Positions 14,211 through 20,524 of a stretch of 21,846 nucleotides of DNA are shown here, one piece after another; the first letter of the stretch is position 1, and every line of letters starts with the position of its first letter. The DNA comes from a virus, in IMG/VR virus record IMGVR_UViG_3300030406_005149, positions 3,905 through 25,750 of that record; one strand, given 5' to 3'. The notes under the pieces were generated by a model. That model was not told the origin of the DNA. It did no database searches and was given only the letters and a program-made list of their open reading frames with translations. The position numbers and the translations under genes were made by a program.

Positions 14211-15116
14211 TTAGTTGTCAATGAATTGTGCCGAGAACCACGACACGATTATTTTTGGAGTCATTGACTTGCTTCTCCATTCCATTTCTCCTATATGACT
14301 GAGGCACTTAAACATAATGCTTCTATCAATTTCCATATCTAATACACAATGATGTAGATTATTACATATTTCTTTTACAGAACGACCACTTAATACTTCT
14401 TTCATCAATAGGTCATTCGCTTCAAAAACTTCTTTCTTTATTATATGGTCCATAATCTTTGTATAATTATTCAAAAATTCTCTTGATTTTTCTATAATGT
14501 CTGTACCGCTAAAAGCACAGGCTTGTAATTCATTAATACCTCTTCGCATATCTCCATTGATTGCTTTACAGTATTCAAGTAAATCATCATCATTCACCTT
14601 GAAGTTTTCTTCAATTGATATGTACCACAACATTTTATACATATCTTCATAAGGTAAAGGTTCAAACCAATAATTAGCACATCTACTACGGATAGCATAA
14701 TCAACATCACTATGTTCATTACAAGTAATAATAAACCTAACATTAGTTGCTCTTTCCATAACTCTCTTTAATGCTCTTTGAGAATCTCTTGTCATACCAT
14801 CTATCTCATCTAACATACAAATCTTGAAAGGTGTAGTACCTTTAGTATTTGCAAAGTTAGAAATAGTATTTCTAATTGTATCTAACTTTCTATCTTGGCT
14901 TGCATTAATCTCAATAAAATTAACGCTCTTACCATCACCTAAAAACTCATTTGCTAAACAATGACCTGCTGTTGTTTTACCATTTCCAGGATTTCCATAG
15001 ATTAAAACATTAGGCATATCGCCTCTTTCAATCCATGAGTTTGCATCTGATACAAATTTAGTTTGTCCTCTTATATCACTTACTCTTTGTGGTCTGTATT
15101 TTTCTGTCCAATTCAT
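14211..15116 (-). CDS. rfcS: Clamp loader small subunit (RFC-S-like AAA+ ATPase)
   Basis: 301 residues from ATG 15116, giving the typical start MNWTEKYRP; TTG 15122 is rejected because AGGAGAG fits ATG. Motifs: Walker A GNPGNGKTT (41-49, K47), Walker B ICMLDEIDG with D103/E104, sensor 1 ITCNE (N133), the RFC signature RSRC (143-146) and the sensor 2 region GDMRRGINELQ. The C-terminal collar helices are present, although the whole is slightly shorter than the usual 315-330 residues. With a large subunit (candidate at 15987-16817) it would load the clamp encoded at 10659-11423. Its stop lies 26 bases before the next start. Confidence 0.95.
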   Translation of the reverse strand: MNWTEKYRPQRVSDIRGQTKFVSDANSWIERGDMPNVLIYGNPGNGKTTAGHCLANEFLGDGKSVNFIEINASQDRKLDTIRNTISNFANTKGTTPFKICMLDEIDGMTRDSQRALKRVMERATNVRFIITCNEHSDVDYAIRSRCANYWFEPLPYEDMYKMLWYISIEENFKVNDDDLLEYCKAINGDMRRGINELQACAFSGTDIIEKSREFLNNYTKIMDHIIKKEVFEANDLLMKEVLSGRSVKEICNNLHHCVLDMEIDRSIMFKCLSHIGEMEWRSKSMTPKIIVSWFSAQFIDN

Positions 15117-15198
15117 TTTCAATCTCTCCTAATCCTTTACATTCGGGGCATGGCATTTCAATGGCAACCCCTGAGCCATCACAGTATTTACATTTCAT
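15076..15198 (-). CDS. 40-residue DnaJ-type zinc-finger protein
   Basis: ATG 15198 overlaps the TGA of the preceding micro-gene as ATGA; the stop is TGA at 15076-15078, inside the RFC gene in another frame. The sequence has CKYCDGSG followed by CPECKGLG (C3, C6, C17, C20), exactly the paired CxxCxGxG knuckles of the DnaJ cysteine-rich domain, then a basic tail. No separate strong binding site is seen, so translation probably depends on coupling. Such knuckles bind one zinc and usually contact protein or RNA. Confidence 0.62.
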   Translation of the reverse strand: MKCKYCDGSGVAIEMPCPECKGLGEIENELDRKIQTTKSK

Positions 15199-15323
15199 AG
15201 TAATACCAATCCTATCATAATTACAGTAGCAATATTAACTATCGTTACAACAACAAGTATTCTATTGCCTCGTTCTATGTTTTCATTTAATTTATTCAGT
15301 AGTTTATTTGTTTCCTGCATCAT
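15195..15323 (-). CDS. 42-residue single-span membrane protein
   Basis: ATG 15323 has AGGTG seven bases upstream; the stop is TGA at 15195-15197. Residues 1-21 are polar and helical (QETNKLLNKLNENIERG), and residues 22-42 are continuously hydrophobic to the end (ILVVVTIVNIATVIMIGLVLL), a tail-anchored arrangement. It overlaps the upstream gene by 20 bases and the downstream zinc gene by 4. No family recognised. Confidence 0.6.
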   Translation of the reverse strand: MMQETNKLLNKLNENIERGNRILVVVTIVNIATVIMIGLVLL

Positions 15324-15501
15324 CGCTATTCACCTTATAATCTACACCGTATAAATAATCCGTCTTAATTTCTTTTGCTTTTCCAATAAGCCACATTCTT
15401 GCGTGTACTGATTTTGCAACACAATCATTACAAACCTTATACACTCCACAATGCATTCCTTTATGTTCAGCATTTTCTAATCCACACATTTCACATTTCA
15501 T
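15304..15501 (-). CDS. 65-residue zinc-ribbon-like protein
   Basis: ATG 15501 overlaps the previous TGA as ATGA, and GAGAGTGAAGAA just upstream serves as binding site. Cys3-x2-Cys6 (KCEMCG), His17-Cys18 and Cys24-x2-Cys27 (VCNDC) fit a treble-clef or zinc-ribbon fold; the rest (SVHARMWLIGKAKEI...) is basic then acidic. Similar small CxxC proteins are common in archaeal viruses as transcription or replication accessories, but no specific family is identified. Confidence 0.68.
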   Translation of the reverse strand: MKCEMCGLENAEHKGMHCGVYKVCNDCVAKSVHARMWLIGKAKEIKTDYLYGVDYKVNSDDAGNK

Positions 15502-15839
15502 TCTTCTTCACTCTCACTATTACATTCTTTACAATTATTATGTCTGACAAAACCTGTTCCATCACAAGTTTCACACAAATATATTTTGGTATAAGTATTG
15601 GATGTTTTATTGATAGTTTTATGATACCTACTACTATCATTAACATAATTAATTATCTTTCCTTTAGTTGGTACATAGTTATATGTTAAACCATTATTAT
15701 CAATATAATCAATGATAGCATCTAATATTTGACTTGCACTTCTTTCAACACCATCATTCATGGCTCTATCAATAAACCTTTCAGCATAAGTTTTATTTCT
15801 TTTTCTTCTTACGCCTTTAATCCAATTTCTTTTAACCAT
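15498..15839 (-). CDS. Putative helix-turn-helix protein with DnaJ-type zinc knuckles
   Basis: 113 residues from ATG 15839 (AGGTGG six bases upstream; TTG 15842 rejected). The N-terminus is basic (KRNWIKGVRRKRNKTY). Residues 20-70 look like a helical winged-helix unit (AERFIDRAMNDG ... SASQILDAIIDYI ... YVPTKGKIINYVND). C89-x2-C92 and C103-x2-C106 (CETCDGTG, NNCKEC) form a zinc site of DnaJ type, and the end is acidic. DNA binding with regulation of transcription is a reasonable guess. It overlaps the next gene by 4 bases. Confidence 0.68.
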   Translation of the reverse strand: MVKRNWIKGVRRKRNKTYAERFIDRAMNDGVERSASQILDAIIDYIDNNGLTYNYVPTKGKIINYVNDSSRYHKTINKTSNTYTKIYLCETCDGTGFVRHNNCKECNSESEEE

Positions 15840-15990
15840 CAATATCCACCTTTATTTTTACCTCATCAGGAGTTAAATCATCTTCGTAGAATTCTCTTAA
15901 CTGTAAAAATCTAACTTTATCTTTTACAGTCTTTTCTATCTTTCCTAACCATGCGTTAAAAGATACTCCTGTTCCTTTTGCTATTCTCAT
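15832..15990 (-). CDS. Unrecognised 52-residue protein
   Basis: ATG 15990 overlaps the TGA of the RFC-large-like gene (ATGA) and has AGGTGAT five bases upstream; the stop is TAA at 15832-15834, overlapping the next gene. The product MRIAKGTGVSFNAWLGKI... is basic in the first half and acidic in the second (EFYEDDLTPDEVKIKVDI). No motif recognised, but the binding site and double overlap support a real gene. Confidence 0.6.
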   Translation of the reverse strand: MRIAKGTGVSFNAWLGKIEKTVKDKVRFLQLREFYEDDLTPDEVKIKVDIDG

Positions 15991-16817
15991 AACCAATCAC
16001 CTAACTTTGTATTAACTACTCTAATCGGTTGCTTTCTTGGTTTCTTTAAACCTAAAATTTTACATTCATCTCTATCTAATTTACTAATAGCCCATTCTTG
16101 ATACTCAGGGTTTTTCAAAAAGGTCTTAACTAAATAAGCATCCTTTTCTTTTAATCCTAACTTTGCACATATTTTAGGAACGGGAGAATAACTATTTCTT
16201 CTTGGAAATTCTACTCTACCACCATGATAACCCGACCATGAATAAGTTAGTATCTCATAGAAATAATCTGTACTCCATCTTCTCATAATATTATCAGCAA
16301 AAGCAATATTTCTTACATCAATATTAGGCTGAATCCAACTAATCAATTGCATATCAGAAGGCTTGTTATATTTAATCAAATCTAATACCTCCTTTCTATT
16401 TTTATTTTTTAAGTATGCTATGTTAATATCATAAATTGTTGCTTCATACTTTTTAATTGACTCAGCGTTTGGTGCAATCTTTTTAATTTCTATTTGCCTG
16501 TTGTCTGTTTGACCCATTCTTTTTCTTACACATAGATTCATTATAGCCTTTGGTACATCTTTTTCATTATTTGATGTTAATGCTACATAATCTAAGACAT
16601 ATAGAATTTGAAGTATCTTATCTTTATCAGGTTTGTAATGTACATCTTCAATTAATATACCATGATTTTTAGGATAAGAATATACATCGTCTAACTTAAT
16701 ATCATTGGCTTGATAAACAACAAAAGGTCTTGAACCTAATTGTTGCTTCGCTCTTTTAGTTTTACCACTACCGTTTCCACCAACATATAAATTAAACTTC
16801 TTTGTCTTTCCTTTCAT
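15987..16817 (-). CDS. P-loop ATPase, candidate clamp loader large subunit (RFC-L-like)
   Basis: 276 residues. Walker A is GGNGSGKT (13-20, K19). The Walker B-like GILIEDVHY (53-61) has Glu57-Asp58 instead of Asp-Glu. A sensor-1-like LTSNNEKD (80-87) is followed by VPKAIMNLCVRKRM, recalling the sensor and 'C..I.F' stretch of RFC large subunits. The C-terminus is basic (KKPRKQPIRV) and ends NTKLGDWL, which aligns with the PolB tail QTTLDSWW as a degenerate PCNA-binding peptide, and RFC-L proteins often end this way. It is shorter than cellular RFC-L (about 400-500 residues). Besides this candidate the window has only one RFC gene. Alternatives are another AAA+ accessory ATPase or a DnaC-like loader. 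The binding site is weak, and the gene overlaps the upstream one by 26 bases. Confidence 0.55.
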   Translation of the reverse strand: MKGKTKKFNLYVGGNGSGKTKRAKQQLGSRPFVVYQANDIKLDDVYSYPKNHGILIEDVHYKPDKDKILQILYVLDYVALTSNNEKDVPKAIMNLCVRKRMGQTDNRQIEIKKIAPNAESIKKYEATIYDINIAYLKNKNRKEVLDLIKYNKPSDMQLISWIQPNIDVRNIAFADNIMRRWSTDYFYEILTYSWSGYHGGRVEFPRRNSYSPVPKICAKLGLKEKDAYLVKTFLKNPEYQEWAISKLDRDECKILGLKKPRKQPIRVVNTKLGDWL

Positions 16818-17205
16818 TGTTAATCAACTCTATCAATCCACTCATTCCTTCATCTTCTAAATGTTCTTTATTTTCCATACCTGCCATTATATCATCAATC
16901 AAAGCCCAATTTGAATGTGAACAGGGAATATGTTTAGGCATTAAATCTCTTAAAATCTTAATAGAATCTCTTTTACCTACTATTAAAACAGGTGCTTCTC
17001 TATTTACACCCTCTACAAGTCTGAGAATAGATTTAATTTCTAACTGCTCAAACTTTCTTTGTAGTGCTACAAGAAAAGATTTACTTGCTCTAAACATAAC
17101 CCTTGTTCTAATTGTCCAACCTGTTTTACTTTGTGATTGATAAGCAGTTACTTCGGGTCTTGCTATTGTTAATAGCACTCCTTGTAATTGTCCTTCATTA
17201 AACAT
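16792..17205 (-). CDS. Degenerate LAGLIDADG-like DNA-binding protein (tentative)
   Basis: 137 residues from ATG 17205 (AAGGT eight bases upstream; ATG 17214 overlaps that site). The pattern GQLQGVLLTIARPE, then strands (TGWTIRTRVMFRA), a helix (SFLVALQRKFEQLEIKS), strands (VLIVGKRDS) and a helix ending in LRDLMPKHIP follows a single LAGLIDADG homing-endonuclease fold. The motif itself lacks the catalytic acidic residue in its usual place, so cleavage activity is doubtful. A non-cleaving DNA-binding role is possible. The last 30 residues are helical and charged. The fold call is from pattern only. Confidence 0.45.
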   Translation of the reverse strand: MFNEGQLQGVLLTIARPEVTAYQSQSKTGWTIRTRVMFRASKSFLVALQRKFEQLEIKSILRLVEGVNREAPVLIVGKRDSIKILRDLMPKHIPCSHSNWALIDDIMAGMENKEHLEDEGMSGLIELINNERKDKEV

Positions 17206-17237
17206 TTTGCTCATACCTTATTATAATATCTACAAAA

Positions 17238-17504
17238 TTATTCTTCTTCTTGGAAATCATCAAGTGTTGTTTGTCCATTATCTTCAACAGGTAGAGGATT
17301 TTTTAATTCTGTTACTACCGCTTCAAATAAATGTTTAGGTAATACGCCTTCAATTCTATAAACGCATAATTTACCAATACATCTTAAATGATAATATGAT
17401 TCTTCACCATTCGGTAGTATCTGTACTAACCCTTCTTCTACTCCATTAAAATGTTCTCTACAATAATGACACTTTTTTTCTTCATCTATTACTCTTATAT
17501 CCAT
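17238..17504 (-). CDS. 88-residue zinc protein with C-terminal PCNA-interacting motif
   Basis: ATG 17504 has AGAGGTG five bases upstream. C12-x2-C15 (KCHYC) and H39-x2-C42 (YYHLRC) form a zinc site around a beta hairpin, and residues 47-68 are helical. The C-terminus has QTTLDDF (78-84), nearly the same as QTTLDSWW at the end of the viral PolB and a good match to the PIP consensus Q-x-x-L-x-x-F. A Glu tail follows. The protein therefore probably rides on the clamp. It lies 2 bases from the end of the ligase gene, and since this ligase has no PIP box of its own, an adaptor role is conceivable. Confidence 0.75.
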   Translation of the reverse strand: MDIRVIDEEKKCHYCREHFNGVEEGLVQILPNGEESYYHLRCIGKLCVYRIEGVLPKHLFEAVVTELKNPLPVEDNGQTTLDDFQEEE

Positions 17505-17506
17505 AT

Positions 17507-18994
17507 TTACACCTCTAATTCTTCTAATTGTGTTGGTTCTGTTTTATCATCTCGGTGTTTAACATATCTTGGGAATCTTAAACCGTATTCACCAGATTCA
17601 TTTTTGGTAATCATATCACCCTTGACCTCGATAATAATATCTTCCCTATCTGTTTGGTTATACAGTCGGGTTAAAAACATTATGTCCTCTTCTGTAAATC
17701 CACTACCTACTCTTCCAAACGGAATTAATGTTTCTCCGTCTTTAATAGCAATATCAAAAGAAGAATATTGTCCTGTTAATCTACCTTTACCTGCATGAGC
17801 ATCAGTAATAATAACATCAATATCTACCATTGGAGGTTTATACTTCAACCAACCTTTACTTCTTGCACCAAAATCATAAGCCATAGTAGGGTCTTTTACA
17901 ATAACCCCTTCAAATCCTGCCTCGATTGCATCATTATAGACTTGCAAAAATTCATCTTGATTATAGACCTCTATCATATCAGCAATCAATTCATTACCAA
18001 AGTGCATTTTTAGTGTTTCCCAACGGGTATCTAAATCATCTTCAAATACAGGTTGTCCACCATACATCAAACAATCAAACAATTTAATAGTTACAGGGTT
18101 GCGATAAATTACTTCTTCAGTCTTACCATGAATACGACTCATGATATTTTTAAATTCAGCAGGGTTGCCTTCTGTATCAATAGGATAAATCTCACCATCA
18201 ACAATCCAATCCACAGGGTCTGCATTTTTCTCAATCAAAGGAATCAAATCATTTTCAAACTTAGATGTAATATCATCACCCTTTCTATTAAAGATAGTAA
18301 TACCATCTTCGTTTTGATGAATTTGTGCTCTAATACCGTCATATTTGTAATCACAGAATCTCTTATTTGTTACTACAAAATCTCCACCTTTTGCTAACAT
18401 AGGCTTCATATAATTACCTGCTTCGGGAACATATACTAAAGCACCATTATTAACTGCTTGAGAAATAACTTCTTCAATAGGTAGGAAACTTACAGCCTTC
18501 TTAATATCACTTGCAGGAATACCGTATGTCTTCTGAAGAATTTTCTTTACGACATTATTACCGCATTTGTTTCTTGTTTCGTTTAGTAAAAAGGATGCTA
18601 ACCATTTCTTACCCATAGAATCTACATTATCAAAACATTCCATAATCATAGTAAATACTGAATTCATATCTTCTCCATGTAGAGCAGTATAAACATCGGC
18701 TACTGTAATATCTCTATTACCATCAGCCTCACCAAATAATGTTTCAATTGCTTCGCCTAATCCACCATGTATCTCTACCAATGTTTCAATAGTACCTGCA
18801 TCAACATTATATTTATCAGCAACTCTCTTAATTAATCCTGTTTCACCTGCACCGTTATTAGGATAGTTTCTTGCCCATAGGTTTAATATTTGTTCAACAT
18901 TATCCATCGGGTTATCATCAAAATACTTTACCATTTGTGTGGGTGTCATATCTATAAATTCTTCATTAACTCTTGCAAATTCATTCCATAGCAT
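17507..18994 (-). CDS. lig: ATP-dependent DNA ligase
   Basis: 495 residues from ATG 18994, chosen because GGAG lies nine bases upstream; ATG 19024 is a longer alternative. Nucleotidyltransferase motifs: I KYDGIR (K217 carries the AMP), III FNRKGDDIT (235-243), IIIa VDGEIY (265-270), IV EGVIVK (362-367) and V WLKYKP (382-387). An N-terminal helical DNA-binding domain of about 190 residues precedes the core and an OB domain follows, the architecture of archaeal and eukaryotic ligase I (archaeal forms about 550-600 residues, so this one is somewhat compact). The end (RYVKHRDDKTEPTQ) is the motif VI region, though its usual RxDK form is written as RDDK. It seals Okazaki fragments on the viral fork. 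Confidence 0.95.
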   Translation of the reverse strand: MLWNEFARVNEEFIDMTPTQMVKYFDDNPMDNVEQILNLWARNYPNNGAGETGLIKRVADKYNVDAGTIETLVEIHGGLGEAIETLFGEADGNRDITVADVYTALHGEDMNSVFTMIMECFDNVDSMGKKWLASFLLNETRNKCGNNVVKKILQKTYGIPASDIKKAVSFLPIEEVISQAVNNGALVYVPEAGNYMKPMLAKGGDFVVTNKRFCDYKYDGIRAQIHQNEDGITIFNRKGDDITSKFENDLIPLIEKNADPVDWIVDGEIYPIDTEGNPAEFKNIMSRIHGKTEEVIYRNPVTIKLFDCLMYGGQPVFEDDLDTRWETLKMHFGNELIADMIEVYNQDEFLQVYNDAIEAGFEGVIVKDPTMAYDFGARSKGWLKYKPPMVDIDVIITDAHAGKGRLTGQYSSFDIAIKDGETLIPFGRVGSGFTEEDIMFLTRLYNQTDREDIIIEVKGDMITKNESGEYGLRFPRYVKHRDDKTEPTQLEELEV

Positions 18995-19268
18995 CTTCAT
19001 CATCTCCTGTATTCCATTCTCCAAATTCTAATTCTTCTTCTTTTCTTTCAACTACTCTATCATTGAAATTAACTGATGCTAACTTCACATGATTCTTAGT
19101 CAATCTTGTTTTTGTCATATCTCCACCTGCTTCTAAATTACACAATTCAGCAAACTGTTCCAAAATCTTTTCGGCTCTTGTTTGAAATTCTATAATCGCA
19201 GGTAAAGGCAATTGCCTTTCTGGGGCTATCTTTTCAAATATTCTTTTTATTTCTCTTACACTAACCAT
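18981..19268 (-). CDS. Possible histone-fold protein
   Basis: 95 residues; ATG 19268 follows GGAGAG. Residues 4-16 form a short helix (VREIKRIFEKIAP), residues 24-47 a long amphipathic helix (AIIEFQTRAEKILEQFAELC), then a loop (GGDMTKTR) and a short helix (LTKNHVKLASV). This helix / long helix / short helix layout, with TKTRLTKNHVKLA in place of the histone RKTIKAEDIELA, fits one histone-fold unit. The last 25 residues are strongly acidic. TAF- or MHF-like histone-fold partners are also possible. The similarity is my pattern reading and is weak; a plain helical protein is not excluded. It overlaps the ligase start by 14 bases and the DnaJ-type gene by 13. Confidence 0.45.
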   Translation of the reverse strand: MVSVREIKRIFEKIAPERQLPLPAIIEFQTRAEKILEQFAELCNLEAGGDMTKTRLTKNHVKLASVNFNDRVVERKEEELEFGEWNTGDDEDAME

Positions 19269-19687
19269 TTATCTACACTCTCCTTGTTATAAAAGTATTT
19301 TGGATTTTCAACTTTTTTAAGGTTCAAGGCAATCCAAACCGAACCACTTAGAGAATCAACTCTAATTATTTCGTATTCATCAGTTACAATATATGTTTCT
19401 ACATTAGGCGTTTTACCATACAATCTTTGAATTTCACTTGATACTGATTCTATATTATCAACAATATATTTGATTATCAAAGGTTGTTGTATTTCCACAT
19501 AAGGTTCTGATTCTAATTCATACTCCCCTGTTTGATTGCAAACATTACATTTTTGTCCACTACATATAGGGCAAGTAATTACTAAATTAGATAATACGGG
19601 AAATCTTATTTTCCTTACTCTTCTTCTGACAATTCTTCCATTGTCATCTTTGCGAGTCTTTGTGTTCCATTCTGTGTTTTCCACCAT
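19256..19687 (-). CDS. DnaJ-type zinc-knuckle protein of unknown role
   Basis: 143 residues; ATG 19687 has GGAGAG six bases upstream. The N-terminus is basic (RIVRRRVRKIRF). C39-x2-C42-x4-C47-x2-C50 (CPICSGQKC, VCNQTG) gives one zinc site of DnaJ type. Residues 60-140 alternate strands and helices (QPLIIKYIVDNIESVSSEI, VETYIVTDEYEIIRV, SVWIALNLKKV). No J domain is present, so it is not a co-chaperone. It overlaps the JAMM gene by 73 bases in a different frame, the longest overlap in the window, which hints at a later extension of one of the two. Confidence 0.75.
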   Translation of the reverse strand: MVENTEWNTKTRKDDNGRIVRRRVRKIRFPVLSNLVITCPICSGQKCNVCNQTGEYELESEPYVEIQQPLIIKYIVDNIESVSSEIQRLYGKTPNVETYIVTDEYEIIRVDSLSGSVWIALNLKKVENPKYFYNKESVDKWLV

Positions 19688-20055
19688 TTCATTCTCTCCA
19701 TATCTCCAAGTACAATTGCTGAATTAAGGATAGGCATTTGAGAATTAATAGTATTCCAATCTGTACCACTAAAATATGCTTGTCCAAATGGGTGAGTATG
19801 AATCCAACACTTAAGAGGAATTTTCATACCAACAACATTTTCATCTTTGTAATCTACAAAACTTGCAGTACCCTTAGAAATAAAAAGTTTATTATCAGCA
19901 TCTACAATAACTGAAACTTCAAGACCGTTAAGTAATACAGTTGATACTTCCCAAATAGTATTTAGGAATTCGTCATCTTGATAATCACCATCAAACATAT
20001 CTCTAATCATTTCTTTGCATTCATTCCATTCCCATTTCATATCATAAGTTTGCAT
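19615..20055 (-). CDS. JAB1/MPN (JAMM) zinc metalloprotease
   Basis: 146 residues. The JAMM signature H-x-H-x7-S-x2-D is exact: CWIHTHPFGQAYFSGTD with H86, H88, S96 and D99. The upstream catalytic Glu is probably E46 (NGLEVSVIVD), in the expected first strand. The preceding strands (NKLFISKGTASFVDYK) complete an MPN core of the usual 120-140 residues. JAMM enzymes cleave isopeptide bonds at ubiquitin or archaeal SAMP tags. In tailed viruses, MPN domains also occur in tail-tip proteins, fused to NlpC/P60, which is absent here. Because it is stand-alone and lies among small early-type genes, removal of host protein tags is the more attractive idea. ATG 20055 has GGAGAG seven bases upstream. Confidence 0.88.
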   Translation of the reverse strand: MQTYDMKWEWNECKEMIRDMFDGDYQDDEFLNTIWEVSTVLLNGLEVSVIVDADNKLFISKGTASFVDYKDENVVGMKIPLKCWIHTHPFGQAYFSGTDWNTINSQMPILNSAIVLGDMERMKWWKTQNGTQRLAKMTMEELSEEE

Positions 20056-20059
20056 ATTT

Positions 20060-20137
20060 TCACTCTCCTATAAATTCGCCAATAAACGGCATAATTCTGT
20101 ATTCATCTAATATTTTGATAAAGTATAATTCAAACAT
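20060..20137 (-). CDS. 25-residue micro-ORF (possible leader peptide)
   Basis: ATG 20137 overlaps the previous stop as TAATG and has GGAGAG about nine bases upstream; the stop TGA (20060-20062) lies inside the binding site of the JAMM gene. The product MFELYFIKILDEYRIMPFIG... is hydrophobic and aromatic. It fills an otherwise empty 80-base gap and could keep ribosomes flowing to the JAMM gene. It is very short, so it may not encode a functional protein. Confidence 0.35.
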   Translation of the reverse strand: MFELYFIKILDEYRIMPFIGEFIGE

Positions 20138-20331
20138 TATTCTTCACTCTCCTCATTATGTTTTAACATTTCTCTATATTCATCTTCATATTTATGTGGT
20201 TTCTCCAAAGCATAAAGTAAATCTTCTACACTTACACCTTTTACATCATGTAAAAATCTGCATAATGCTACGATATTACTATGGTCTGCATACCACTCCC
20301 AATACTTTCTATTCTTCATTTCATCACTCAT
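20137..20331 (-). CDS. Unrecognised 64-residue protein
   Basis: ATG 20331 has GGAG nine bases upstream; ATG 20340 is an alternative. The product is helical, with Trp/Tyr-rich start (RKYWEWYADHSN), a central helical pair (IVALCRFLHDVKG, SVEDLLYALEK) and an acidic tail. No metal site or membrane segment. It overlaps the zinc-finger gene by 8 bases. Function unknown. Confidence 0.62.
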   Translation of the reverse strand: MSDEMKNRKYWEWYADHSNIVALCRFLHDVKGVSVEDLLYALEKPHKYEDEYREMLKHNEESEE

Positions 20332-20524
20332 CTTCTTCATCTCCTATATATTCAAATCCTAATTGTTCTTGTCTTTCTTTTCCACAGTCAAAAGGATTAG
20401 AGTGAATTTGTCCACTAATCCTTGAATTGACTATTTTGATATTTGGCTGACCTTCTTTAATCAGTTTGCCACATACCCTACATTTTGCATTTCCTGTTCC
20501 TACTCCTAATTTCCATTCTGTCAT
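20324..20524 (-). CDS. 66-residue PARP-like zinc finger protein
   Basis: ATG 20524 follows GGTGAT (spacing 3) and overlaps the preceding stop as TAATG; ATG 20539 is a longer alternative without a good site. WKLGVGTGNAKCRVCGKLIK with C15-x2-C18, and QIHSNPFDC with H41-x5-C47, follow the pattern of the PARP/ligase III nick-sensing zinc finger (Gly-rich turn before CxxC, then a beta sheet, then His and Cys), though the second pair is spaced wider than the usual H-x2-C. The tail is acidic. DNA break or end binding is inferred. Confidence 0.62.
   Translation of the reverse strand: MTEWKLGVGTGNAKCRVCGKLIKEGQPNIKIVNSRISGQIHSNPFDCGKERQEQLGFEYIGDEEDE

Noticed and set aside
19256-19687. DnaJ co-chaperone
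   Set aside because: Only one pair of zinc knuckles is present and there is no J domain with HPD, so the knuckle is a borrowed fold.
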